Origin: Candidatus Vicinibacter affinis
Lineage (GTDB): Bacteria > Bacteroidota > Bacteroidia > Chitinophagales > Saprospiraceae
Reading direction: 5' to 3'
DNA length: 64,000 nt
Assembly: GCA_016714365.1 (NCBI GenBank)
Contig: JADJNH010000005.1
Location: 1,836,501 to 1,900,500 of the forward strand
Under the pieces are notes generated by a model, which was not told where the DNA came from, ran no database searches, and saw only the letters and a program-made list of their open reading frames with translations. The number at the start of each line of letters is the position of its first letter. Position 1 is the first letter of the stretch. A program made the position numbers and the translations under genes. This document shows positions 54,272 through 61,831 of this stretch, one piece after another.

Positions 54272-54279
54272 CAAAGATA
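54272..54279 (-). promoter_or_regulatory. -7 box of the propeller kinase gene
   Basis: Minus-strand TATCTTTG, matching TAnnTTTG, 52 bases before the ATG at 54219. A TTG at 54303-54305 (23 bp spacer) is a possible but long-spaced -33. Confidence 0.5.
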
Positions 54280-54342
54280 AAACATTTGAAATTCCCTCTA
54301 AACAATCAACCAGCAACTGATTAGATACCTAATTCATAAAGA

Positions 54343-54371
54343 AATCCACAGAGGACTATCCTCTGTGGATT
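54343..54371 (-). terminator. Perfect 13-bp hairpin, terminator or attenuator
   Basis: AATCCACAGAGGA (54343-54355) and its exact complement (54359-54371), loop of 3. On the minus strand it is followed by TTTCTTTATG. It may end the long transcript coming from the pseudouridine synthase gene or sit between the palindromic boxes and the kinase promoter. Confidence 0.6.
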
Positions 54372-54489
54372 GTAGGGGTTTCTCATAGTATTATGGATGC
54401 GTCCATTGATTACTAAGAGGATATATAGAAGAATAGTATTTTTTATTACGGTATAAAGATACTACTGACTACTAAATGTGTTCAGGTAA

Positions 54490-54524
54490 ACCGATTAACG
54501 GTAGGTTTTAACCGATTATCGGTA
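54490..54524. promoter_or_regulatory. Paired palindromic boxes, candidate operator
   Basis: ACCGATTAACGGTA (54490-54503) and ACCGATTATCGGTA (54511-54524). The 13-base core of the second is a perfect odd-centred palindrome, ACCGAT-T-ATCGGT; the first has one mismatched pair. Their starts are 21 bp apart, two helical turns, so two dimers could bind the same face of the DNA. The binding protein is unknown. Confidence 0.55.
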
Positions 54525-54740
54525 AAATGAATTTTGAGTAATTTTAATAAAAATGCTTAAAATATTGGCTTTAATTAATTATCAATTAAGTTTATATATA
54601 TGTATTTAAATATAATATGTGTGATTTTGGCATTTTTGGCTTGGGCAGAGTTTTGCTTACAGTTTTATGACCTTTTCAGGTGCATTTTAGTGGTCATTGG
54701 AGACCATCATTTTGTGTAAAATGCAATTAAACAGGATCCG

Positions 54741-55436
54741 TTACTCCTCAAGCCTACTGAGAATAGGCTCGAATTTAGTCCATGGGGCCTCTTTAACCGG
54801 CAAACAAGTAAATTTCATCAACTCATTTGAAATTGGGTGTATGAATTCAATTTTCCAGGCATGCAGGCCAATGCGCTTTTCTGTTAATCGCACCGAACCT
54901 CGATAGTGCTGATCATTCCAAACAGGGTGACCCAAATAAGATAAAGTAGCTCTTATCTGATGATACCTGCCGGTAAGTAAACTAATGTCAAGTAAACTCA
55001 ATCCGTCTGTAAAATCTAAATGAATTGATTGAGTGAGTATAGGTTTATAACCGGCTTTTGGGAAAGGAAAAATTTCAGCCCTAAAATTCTTTAGATTTTT
55101 TTTTAAAAATAGTTTTTGAGGAATCTCTTTTAACCTGAAATCACCTTCCACAACTGCCAGATAGTTTTTGTGTACCTGGTTTTCTAAAAACAGTTCATTT
55201 AGTTTGACTAACATGGAAGGTTTCTTTGATACCACCATCAAACCACTGGTCTGACGATCAAGTCGATGTGCCAGTCCTGCGATCAGGTTTTTTGCTTTTT
55301 GACCTGATGAAATATAATAGTTCAGTATTTGCTCTTGAAGATTATCAAATGCTTTGGCTGCATCTGGTTCGCAAGGAAGCCCGGCAGGTTTGTTGAGGAC
55401 GAGCAGGTCTTTATCTTCAAAAATTATGTTGAGCAA
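54741..55436 (-). CDS. RluA-family pseudouridine synthase
   Basis: 231 aa. It isomerises a uridine in rRNA or tRNA. The catalytic motif HRLDRQTSGLMVVSK carries Asp60. Also visible are VLNKPAGLP (14-22), GRYHQIRATLSYLGHPVWND and LHAWKIEF. No S4 domain precedes the catalytic part, and the length is short for RluA/RluD, so the target base cannot be assigned. Its start lies 15 bp behind a giant T9SS protein gene, so they are probably co-transcribed. Confidence 0.88.
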   Translation of the reverse strand: MLNIIFEDKDLLVLNKPAGLPCEPDAAKAFDNLQEQILNYYISSGQKAKNLIAGLAHRLDRQTSGLMVVSKKPSMLVKLNELFLENQVHKNYLAVVEGDFRLKEIPQKLFLKKNLKNFRAEIFPFPKAGYKPILTQSIHLDFTDGLSLLDISLLTGRYHQIRATLSYLGHPVWNDQHYRGSVRLTEKRIGLHAWKIEFIHPISNELMKFTCLPVKEAPWTKFEPILSRLEE

Positions 55437-55451
55437 AATTGGTTTATTAGA

Positions 55452-58400
55452 TTATCTGAGTAAGTTGATATCACCGGTAAGTTGTTGGACTTTACCATCA
55501 TTCCATTCAATTTCAAGTACGTAAATAAAAACTCCCGGATTGAGTGGTTCATTCTTAAATTCTCCATTCCAACCTTCACCTGGTATGTTGGGCTGAATAT
55601 TTACTTTGTCAAAAATTCTTTCTCCCCATCTACTGAAAATAGAAAATTTTCTGATGGTCTTGTAACTGTCCTCTGTAACACTTGGGAAAAACCAGTCATT
55701 GATTCCATCTCCGTTGGGGCTAAATACGGAAGGTATCCATATTCCTTTCTTAATAATTTGGATGGTGATGCTTGCGGATGCAATACAACCCTCTTTATTA
55801 GCATAAGTTACAGTGTAAGTGGTCTCTTTTTGTAAATTTGTTACAGACGGATTTGCACAATCAGAACATGATAAATTGTCAACAGGATCCCATTTTATCC
55901 AATCGATAGAATCTTTGGGTGTGATGATTACTGCCTGTAAAACCAAGGGGTCGCCCTCATTAATTTTAATCACAGGTGGCAAGCTAACTCCAACCGGATC
56001 TGGAATGGTTACAATAAAATCTGAATTCAGAATACATCCATTGGCATCCACAACTCGTATAGTTCTGCGACCTGGTTGTAATCCTGATATGTAGGGGCCC
56101 GCAACCGGAATATTATCCAAAAAATAAGTATATGGCTGTACGCCTCCTACTATATTGACTAGGGTGAGAGAAGCATTTTCACCTGTACACCTGGCTTGTT
56201 CCAAATCATAATTCAGGAGTGTGGGCACATTCGTATTTTCAAGGACAGAGATGGAATCAGTTGTTTCGCAGCCATTGTCAAGGTTTTTAACTTTTAAATA
56301 ATAAGTCCCTTTACTTCCTGCCAGACAATCTGTTTTGTCAGTAGCTCCAATGATGGATCCATTGGTCGTGTTCCAAATTAATTGGAAATTTTTTCCCTGA
56401 TTCTGAACTATTCCCTGAATTAATATATCCTTTTTTGAGCAAGTGATTTCTCCAATGACAGGAAAATTGATCGTTGGTTTGTTGAAATCTTCGAACACAC
56501 GGATACTGTCCAGAGAAACACATTTGTTAACGGTGTCTTTTATGGTAAGCACATAAACCCCTGCTTTATCAACGCTGATATTTAAATTGGAAGGACTACC
56601 CAAAATATTGCCGCCATTACTTTGCCAGCTTGTTAAATATCGGTTTCCATTGCTTGAACTTCCGGCATTTATATTTAATATACTTCTTTTACAATTTAGT
56701 GTATCCGGTGTTTGAATATTCACAATTGGTTTTGTAAGGTCAGGAATAATGCTGAGCATGTCGGAAGATTCACAGCCATTAATTAAATCTTTTACTGTTA
56801 CTGTATAAGTTCCTGGAGAAACAACTGTGATGTTTTTCGATCCGGAATTACCCTGGATCTGACCTCCCGTGCTGGTCCAGTTAAAACTAAATGAATTTGA
56901 ATTTCCAGATGCCGTTCCACTTAGAGTAAGTTGTTGGCTTTCACAATTCCAAATCAAATCCTTGCCGGCATTTACCATTGGTTTTACAGTATCAATTGCA
57001 ACACTTACACTGAAGGATGCACTGCAACCATTAGATTGGTCAGTGGCTTTGAAAATGTAAGTGCCAGGTGCATTTATTTTGGTTTGCAGGGCATTCGGAG
57101 ATTGGATGGTTCCGCCACCCTGAGAGGACCATTCATAACTAAGTTGATTGCCACTCTGCGAATTTGCGGTTGCGGTCAAATCAATATCCAACTTATTGCA
57201 GTTGAGTGTGTCGGGTGATTTTATGCTTACAATTGGTTTATTTAAGTCCGGAGTGATTTTGACACTTGAAGAATCCTGACAACCGTTAATCGTATCTGTT
57301 ACAACTAGTATATAAGTGCCAGGAGTGCGGACTTCAATTTTATTAGTCCCGTTCCCTGATTTTATAATCCCATCCGGGCTTGTCCACCTAAATGAGAATT
57401 GAGAACCTGAACTGCTGGAGGAGCCATCAATTGTTTTTAATGTATCCACGCAACTAAAAATCTGATCTGAGCCTGCACTTACTATTGGTTTTAAAATGTT
57501 TTGATCAACAAACAGTGAATCCAAATTTTCACAATCATTCGCCCTGTTTTTAATTCGGATGTAATACCATCCTTTTTGGTTAATAGTAGGGTCCACACGA
57601 TTGCTGCCTGACACAATATTCCCTCCGACGCTGGTCCATGTGATGTCAAGGGAGTCATTGGAATTAACCGTTGCATTCAGTTTAAAACTGGATGTTTTGC
57701 AAGTTAGGATTTCATTCTTTCCGGCATCCAGCAATGGCACCATTCTGGAATCTAACACTGTCAAACTGTCGGATGATTCACATCCATTTATATCATTGAC
57801 TAATTTTAAAATTACCAGACCACTTTTTACAATTAGCTTGTCTGACAGTACATTTTCTTTGGGGAATTTGGTGGTGTCTACGCTCCAAAAATAGCTATAG
57901 TTTCCGGATGGATTGCTGGAATTGTTGGTAACGTTCACACCATTGTTTTTGCAATCAATGCTAAGATTACTACCCAATTCAATAAGCGGAGCCAACGTAT
58001 CAATTTTGACATCCCAATTTACACTGTCTTCACAATGATTGTTTTTGTCAAGTATAGATAATTTATATTTCCCGGGCAAGTTCCCTGCCAGAGTTAATTT
58101 TTGATTGGTTATGGTTAAATCCGGATGAGTCCAGCTCAAAAAGTATTTAGTGCTGTCCAGAATAGTAGAGTTTAATGTAAACAGTTGTTTTTTACAATTC
58201 AGAAGACTGTCACCTGTTATTCCGGCAATTGGTCTGACAGTATCCGCCTTCACATCATAGTCTATTAAAAGCGTGCAACCGGAAGTCTGATCAGTGATGG
58301 TGACAGTGTATTTTCCGGCCTTTTTGACAAGGACTATTTCGGTATTTTGCCCATCGATAAGGTTACTGTCAGGACTCCACTTATAACTGTAAATTCCACT

Positions 58401-59549
58401 ACCTGAAGTAAGGTTTGCAATTAATTGTACGCTGTCCTTCTGACAATCTATCCTGCCGTCAGCATCTACAAATCCGACCAATTCATCGGGTGCGATGTAT
58501 TCAATGGAGGCTTCTTCTTCACATTCCACAGTACCGTTTTTGTATTTTACTTTTACGGTATAAATGCCGGAACCTTTGGCTTTAGCCATCAATCCATTTT
58601 GAGAAATTATTTTACCAACATCGGTAGACCATTCATAACTTACATTCGGGCCAAAAGATGATCCTGTAGCAAATAAGTCAAATGTTTCTGACGAGCATTT
58701 TGGTTTAAACGGGATGGTTAATTTGGCAATGACATCCACAATTTCTACAGTGACTTCATCCATGTCCATACACTTTTCAAACATCGCAATGTCATCTATC
58801 GCAAAGTCATTTCCAAATCCGACTCCAGATGCTTCTGTTATACAAATATTTGCAGAGCCCGAAGAAGCGGTAAAGCAACCCTCAATTCTAATCCAATCAC
58901 ACAGGGCTCCGGCTACTCCGGACCCAATAGTAGCCCCATTCACTTTGAGATTTAATACAGATGGTGAAACAGGGTATACATTTTGGACATAAAACTCAAC
59001 CAAATAACTGTTTCCGGGAGTTACCGCCACCGTTTGACACCAAACGTTTGATCCTGGAGTGGTCGATCCATCCACGACCATTTGTTGACCTGATCCGGAA
59101 GTGTGATCTCCGCATGGTGAAAAGCCACCGTTATAGGCTTGTGGATTATCACCTACTCCATAATTATTGGGGCCAAAAGGACTGCCCGGGACACCATAAA
59201 TATAGCTGGTGCTGAATCCTGTATTACCTGCTTCAAAATTTCCGTTAATGATAAGATTTGTTGCGCCGACTCCTTCTGCTGATAGTTTGTACTTATAAAT
59301 TCCGGGATTCTTGTGGGTAACCTGAGGGTCCAGTATCATAGGATCACTTAATCCGGAAGTAGGGGACCAACTGAATTTTGTGTAATTTCCCATCACGTTC
59401 CCTTGCAAAGTAATGGGATCATTTGGGTCACATGTAAATAGATCCGGCCCTGCATCTGCGTCAATACCTGTGCACTGACTACTTAATAATGTAATTCTAC
59501 CTATGGTTAGAATTGCCAAACTTAAGATGGTACTAAACTTCAACCGCAT
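55452..59549 (-). CDS. Giant Ig/PKD-repeat secreted protein with T9SS type B sorting domain
   Basis: About 1365 aa from the ATG at 59549 (a TTG at 59561 is four codons earlier). Signal peptide to about residue 26 (ending SSQ). A PKD-like unit (ADAGPDLFTCDPNDPITLQG) and a carbohydrate-binding-like jelly roll (about 105-240: NLIINGNFEAGNTGFSTSYI..CITEASGVGFGNDFAIDDI) come first. About ten PKD-like repeats of 80 residues follow (AGKDLIWNCESQQLTLSG..SFNWTSTGGQI..GTYTVTVKD..NGCESSD), then a SprB-like repeat (ARCTGENASLTLVNIVGGVQ) and the type B sorting domain (PSVFSPNGDGINDWFF..SRWGERIF..GWNGEFKN). Likely a surface adhesin or gliding-related protein. Confidence 0.87.
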   Translation of the reverse strand: MRLKFSTILSLAILTIGRITLLSSQCTGIDADAGPDLFTCDPNDPITLQGNVMGNYTKFSWSPTSGLSDPMILDPQVTHKNPGIYKYKLSAEGVGATNLIINGNFEAGNTGFSTSYIYGVPGSPFGPNNYGVGDNPQAYNGGFSPCGDHTSGSGQQMVVDGSTTPGSNVWCQTVAVTPGNSYLVEFYVQNVYPVSPSVLNLKVNGATIGSGVAGALCDWIRIEGCFTASSGSANICITEASGVGFGNDFAIDDIAMFEKCMDMDEVTVEIVDVIAKLTIPFKPKCSSETFDLFATGSSFGPNVSYEWSTDVGKIISQNGLMAKAKGSGIYTVKVKYKNGTVECEEEASIEYIAPDELVGFVDADGRIDCQKDSVQLIANLTSGSGIYSYKWSPDSNLIDGQNTEIVLVKKAGKYTVTITDQTSGCTLLIDYDVKADTVRPIAGITGDSLLNCKKQLFTLNSTILDSTKYFLSWTHPDLTITNQKLTLAGNLPGKYKLSILDKNNHCEDSVNWDVKIDTLAPLIELGSNLSIDCKNNGVNVTNNSSNPSGNYSYFWSVDTTKFPKENVLSDKLIVKSGLVILKLVNDINGCESSDSLTVLDSRMVPLLDAGKNEILTCKTSSFKLNATVNSNDSLDITWTSVGGNIVSGSNRVDPTINQKGWYYIRIKNRANDCENLDSLFVDQNILKPIVSAGSDQIFSCVDTLKTIDGSSSSSGSQFSFRWTSPDGIIKSGNGTNKIEVRTPGTYILVVTDTINGCQDSSSVKITPDLNKPIVSIKSPDTLNCNKLDIDLTATANSQSGNQLSYEWSSQGGGTIQSPNALQTKINAPGTYIFKATDQSNGCSASFSVSVAIDTVKPMVNAGKDLIWNCESQQLTLSGTASGNSNSFSFNWTSTGGQIQGNSGSKNITVVSPGTYTVTVKDLINGCESSDMLSIIPDLTKPIVNIQTPDTLNCKRSILNINAGSSSNGNRYLTSWQSNGGNILGSPSNLNISVDKAGVYVLTIKDTVNKCVSLDSIRVFEDFNKPTINFPVIGEITCSKKDILIQGIVQNQGKNFQLIWNTTNGSIIGATDKTDCLAGSKGTYYLKVKNLDNGCETTDSISVLENTNVPTLLNYDLEQARCTGENASLTLVNIVGGVQPYTYFLDNIPVAGPYISGLQPGRRTIRVVDANGCILNSDFIVTIPDPVGVSLPPVIKINEGDPLVLQAVIITPKDSIDWIKWDPVDNLSCSDCANPSVTNLQKETTYTVTYANKEGCIASASITIQIIKKGIWIPSVFSPNGDGINDWFFPSVTEDSYKTIRKFSIFSRWGERIFDKVNIQPNIPGEGWNGEFKNEPLNPGVFIYVLEIEWNDGKVQQLTGDINLLR

Positions 59550-59603
59550 TTTTCTTTCCAATTTATAAGAACAGATTCTGAATAAAATTTTACGAATATA
59601 AGC

Positions 59604-61814
59604 TTATAATTTTTGCTTTCCTCTTTTATTGTTTTTTGGATGAACCAACTTCAATTCCGAGAGAATGTGATCAGCTTCGGCAAATTTATCTACAATGAAT
59701 AAAACATATCTCGCATCGACCATGATGTTGCGACAAATTCTGACATCATAATTGATGTCACTCATGGTTCCTTCCCATACCCGATCAAAATTTAAACCTA
59801 TGAGATTTCCATGTGCATCAATGGCGGGACTTCCGGAATTACCTCCTGTAGTGTGATTGGAAGCTATGAATGCGAGAGGCATTTTTCCTTTTTCCCCATA
59901 GACTCCAAAATCTTTCTTTTCAAACAAACTTCTCAATTTTGGATGGACATCAAATTCATAATCTTCCGGAACATATTTTTCAATAACGCCATCCAAATAT
60001 GTTTTGGGTAGATAGGTAACGCCATCTCTTGGAAGGAAGCCTTCTACTTTACCATAGGCCACTCTTAATGTGGAATTTGCATCCGGATAAAATTTACGCT
60101 CCGGAAAAACTTCCATTAGAGCAGCCATATGTCTTCTCCTTAAATCTGCAATGTTCTCCTCATGTTCACCGGCTCTTTTTTGAATTCCATTGATCAAGAA
60201 GTAATTGAGTTCTTCATAAAATTTCCAAACCGGATCCGACTGTACCCTGTTTATCCATTGAGGAAACTCAAGAGAATTAAGACTTCTCAGACTGTCCGGA
60301 GTAGTGAATGCACTGGAAGTATATAAATTTTCAGTAAAAGTTGAGTAGTCATTTTTATATGCGTTTAACTGATCTCTCAAATAAGGAACCAACAATTCCG
60401 AATCCACTCCTTCCACTACAGTCTTAAGTACATTTTTAAAAATTTCTTTCTCAACTTGAATGTCAAAATTTTTAAATATTCCTTCTGCAGATTTAAACAT
60501 TTCATTTCTCTTGCTCTTGAAAATTTCCTCTCCTCGCCCTTCATAAGTTTCCGAAAGTTTTCGGATTCTGCTGTAGCAATTAAAAAGGTCAATATTTCGC
60601 TGAAAACCCTCCGCATAATATTCTTTTGCCACAGCCATAGGTTCTAATAATTGATATTGAGTTTCCAAATCACTAACCAGAGATCTGTAGGAGGCCCAGT
60701 TTGGATTGGTCTGAACTCTTTTGTTGAATTCTTCATCAGTCCTTTGTTTTCTTTCTAAACCATTTGTAAATTTTACACCCTGACTTTCTCCAATCCATTT
60801 TTTCCAATAGTTGGCAATTCCTGCGTACAAAGCAGAATATTGGATTTTGGTTTTTACACTGCTGCGCATGTATTTGTCCATGATTTTGAGAACCTGGTCA
60901 CGAATCTTTATTCTCACAGGGTTTTGAACTTCCGTGATTTGACGAACTCCTTCTTTCGTAAGATATTCATTGGTTCTGCCGGGAAAACCAAATATCATGG
61001 TAAAATCTCCCGCCTCTACGCCATCTAAAGAAATTGGCAAAGAATGCTTTGGAATATAAGGTACATTTTCTTTAGAAAATTCTGCCGGCAAATTATTCTT
61101 TCCGGCATAAATCCTAAAAATTGAAAAATCTCCGGTGTGTCTGGGCCAAACCCAATTGTCTGTGTCTGCACCAAATTTTCCGATGGATTCAGGTGGTGTA
61201 CCAACCAACCTAATGTCTCTATAGGTCAATGTGACAAAAGCAAAAAACTGATTGCCATTGTAAAAGGATCTGATGCTGACTTCTTCAAATGGTTTTTTTT
61301 GTATATTTTTGAGAAGTTCATTTTGATTTCGATCATAAATCAGTCTTCGCTGATTGTCTTTCATGTCTGGTGTGATGTTTTTCAACATTTCTTTTGTCAC
61401 CTCTTCAATCCTGACTATCAAAGTTGCAGTTAACCCTGCACATGCCAATTCAGAATTGTAATCTTTTGCCCAATAGCCATCCTTGATCAGATTTTTTTCA
61501 ACGGAGGAATGAGATTGAATATAACTAAATCCACAATGATGGTTTGTTAAAATTAATCCCTGCGATGAAATTATTTCTCCGGTACATCCACCTCCAAACT
61601 GAACAATAGCATCTTTTAATGAACCCTTGTTTACACTGTAAATATCTTCAGCATTTATTTTCATTCCCATGGACTTCATCTCCTTTTCATTCAGTGCCTT
61701 GAGGAATTGTGGAAGCCACATCCCTTCTCCTGCAAAAAGAGACTGCAAGGATGAAAAAATAATAAATGCAACAATTAAAAAACCGAGTTTGGATACTTTC
61801 ATTTTACGCAACAT
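59604..61814 (-). CDS. S46 family dipeptidyl peptidase, DPP11-like
   Basis: 736 aa, normal for S46. Signal peptide 1-28. The catalytic triad is complete: His93 (TNHHCGFS), Asp229 (WPRHTGDFSIFRIY) and Ser660 (GGNSGSPAID). It removes dipeptides from peptide N-termini in the periplasm. Arg678 (FDRVWEGTMSDI) lies 18 residues after the catalytic Ser, the same spacing as Ser655/Arg673 in Porphyromonas DPP11, where Arg gives Asp/Glu specificity (Gly in DPP7). So an acidic P1 preference is likely. It sits 17 bp behind the BNR/SprB protein gene, in the same transcript. Confidence 0.93.
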   Translation of the reverse strand: MLRKMKVSKLGFLIVAFIIFSSLQSLFAGEGMWLPQFLKALNEKEMKSMGMKINAEDIYSVNKGSLKDAIVQFGGGCTGEIISSQGLILTNHHCGFSYIQSHSSVEKNLIKDGYWAKDYNSELACAGLTATLIVRIEEVTKEMLKNITPDMKDNQRRLIYDRNQNELLKNIQKKPFEEVSIRSFYNGNQFFAFVTLTYRDIRLVGTPPESIGKFGADTDNWVWPRHTGDFSIFRIYAGKNNLPAEFSKENVPYIPKHSLPISLDGVEAGDFTMIFGFPGRTNEYLTKEGVRQITEVQNPVRIKIRDQVLKIMDKYMRSSVKTKIQYSALYAGIANYWKKWIGESQGVKFTNGLERKQRTDEEFNKRVQTNPNWASYRSLVSDLETQYQLLEPMAVAKEYYAEGFQRNIDLFNCYSRIRKLSETYEGRGEEIFKSKRNEMFKSAEGIFKNFDIQVEKEIFKNVLKTVVEGVDSELLVPYLRDQLNAYKNDYSTFTENLYTSSAFTTPDSLRSLNSLEFPQWINRVQSDPVWKFYEELNYFLINGIQKRAGEHEENIADLRRRHMAALMEVFPERKFYPDANSTLRVAYGKVEGFLPRDGVTYLPKTYLDGVIEKYVPEDYEFDVHPKLRSLFEKKDFGVYGEKGKMPLAFIASNHTTGGNSGSPAIDAHGNLIGLNFDRVWEGTMSDINYDVRICRNIMVDARYVLFIVDKFAEADHILSELKLVHPKNNKRGKQKL

Positions 61815-61831
61815 AAATTCTTAAATGTTTT

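Larger units (their letters stand above)
54268..54740. other. 473-bp intergenic region upstream of the propeller kinase
   Basis: No gene is supported. From low to high coordinates it holds the kinase -7 box (54272-54279), a perfect hairpin (54343-54371), and two palindromic ACCGATTA(A/T)CGGT boxes 21 bp apart (54490-54524). An AT-rich tail runs to the end of the pseudouridine synthase gene. Confidence 0.65.
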
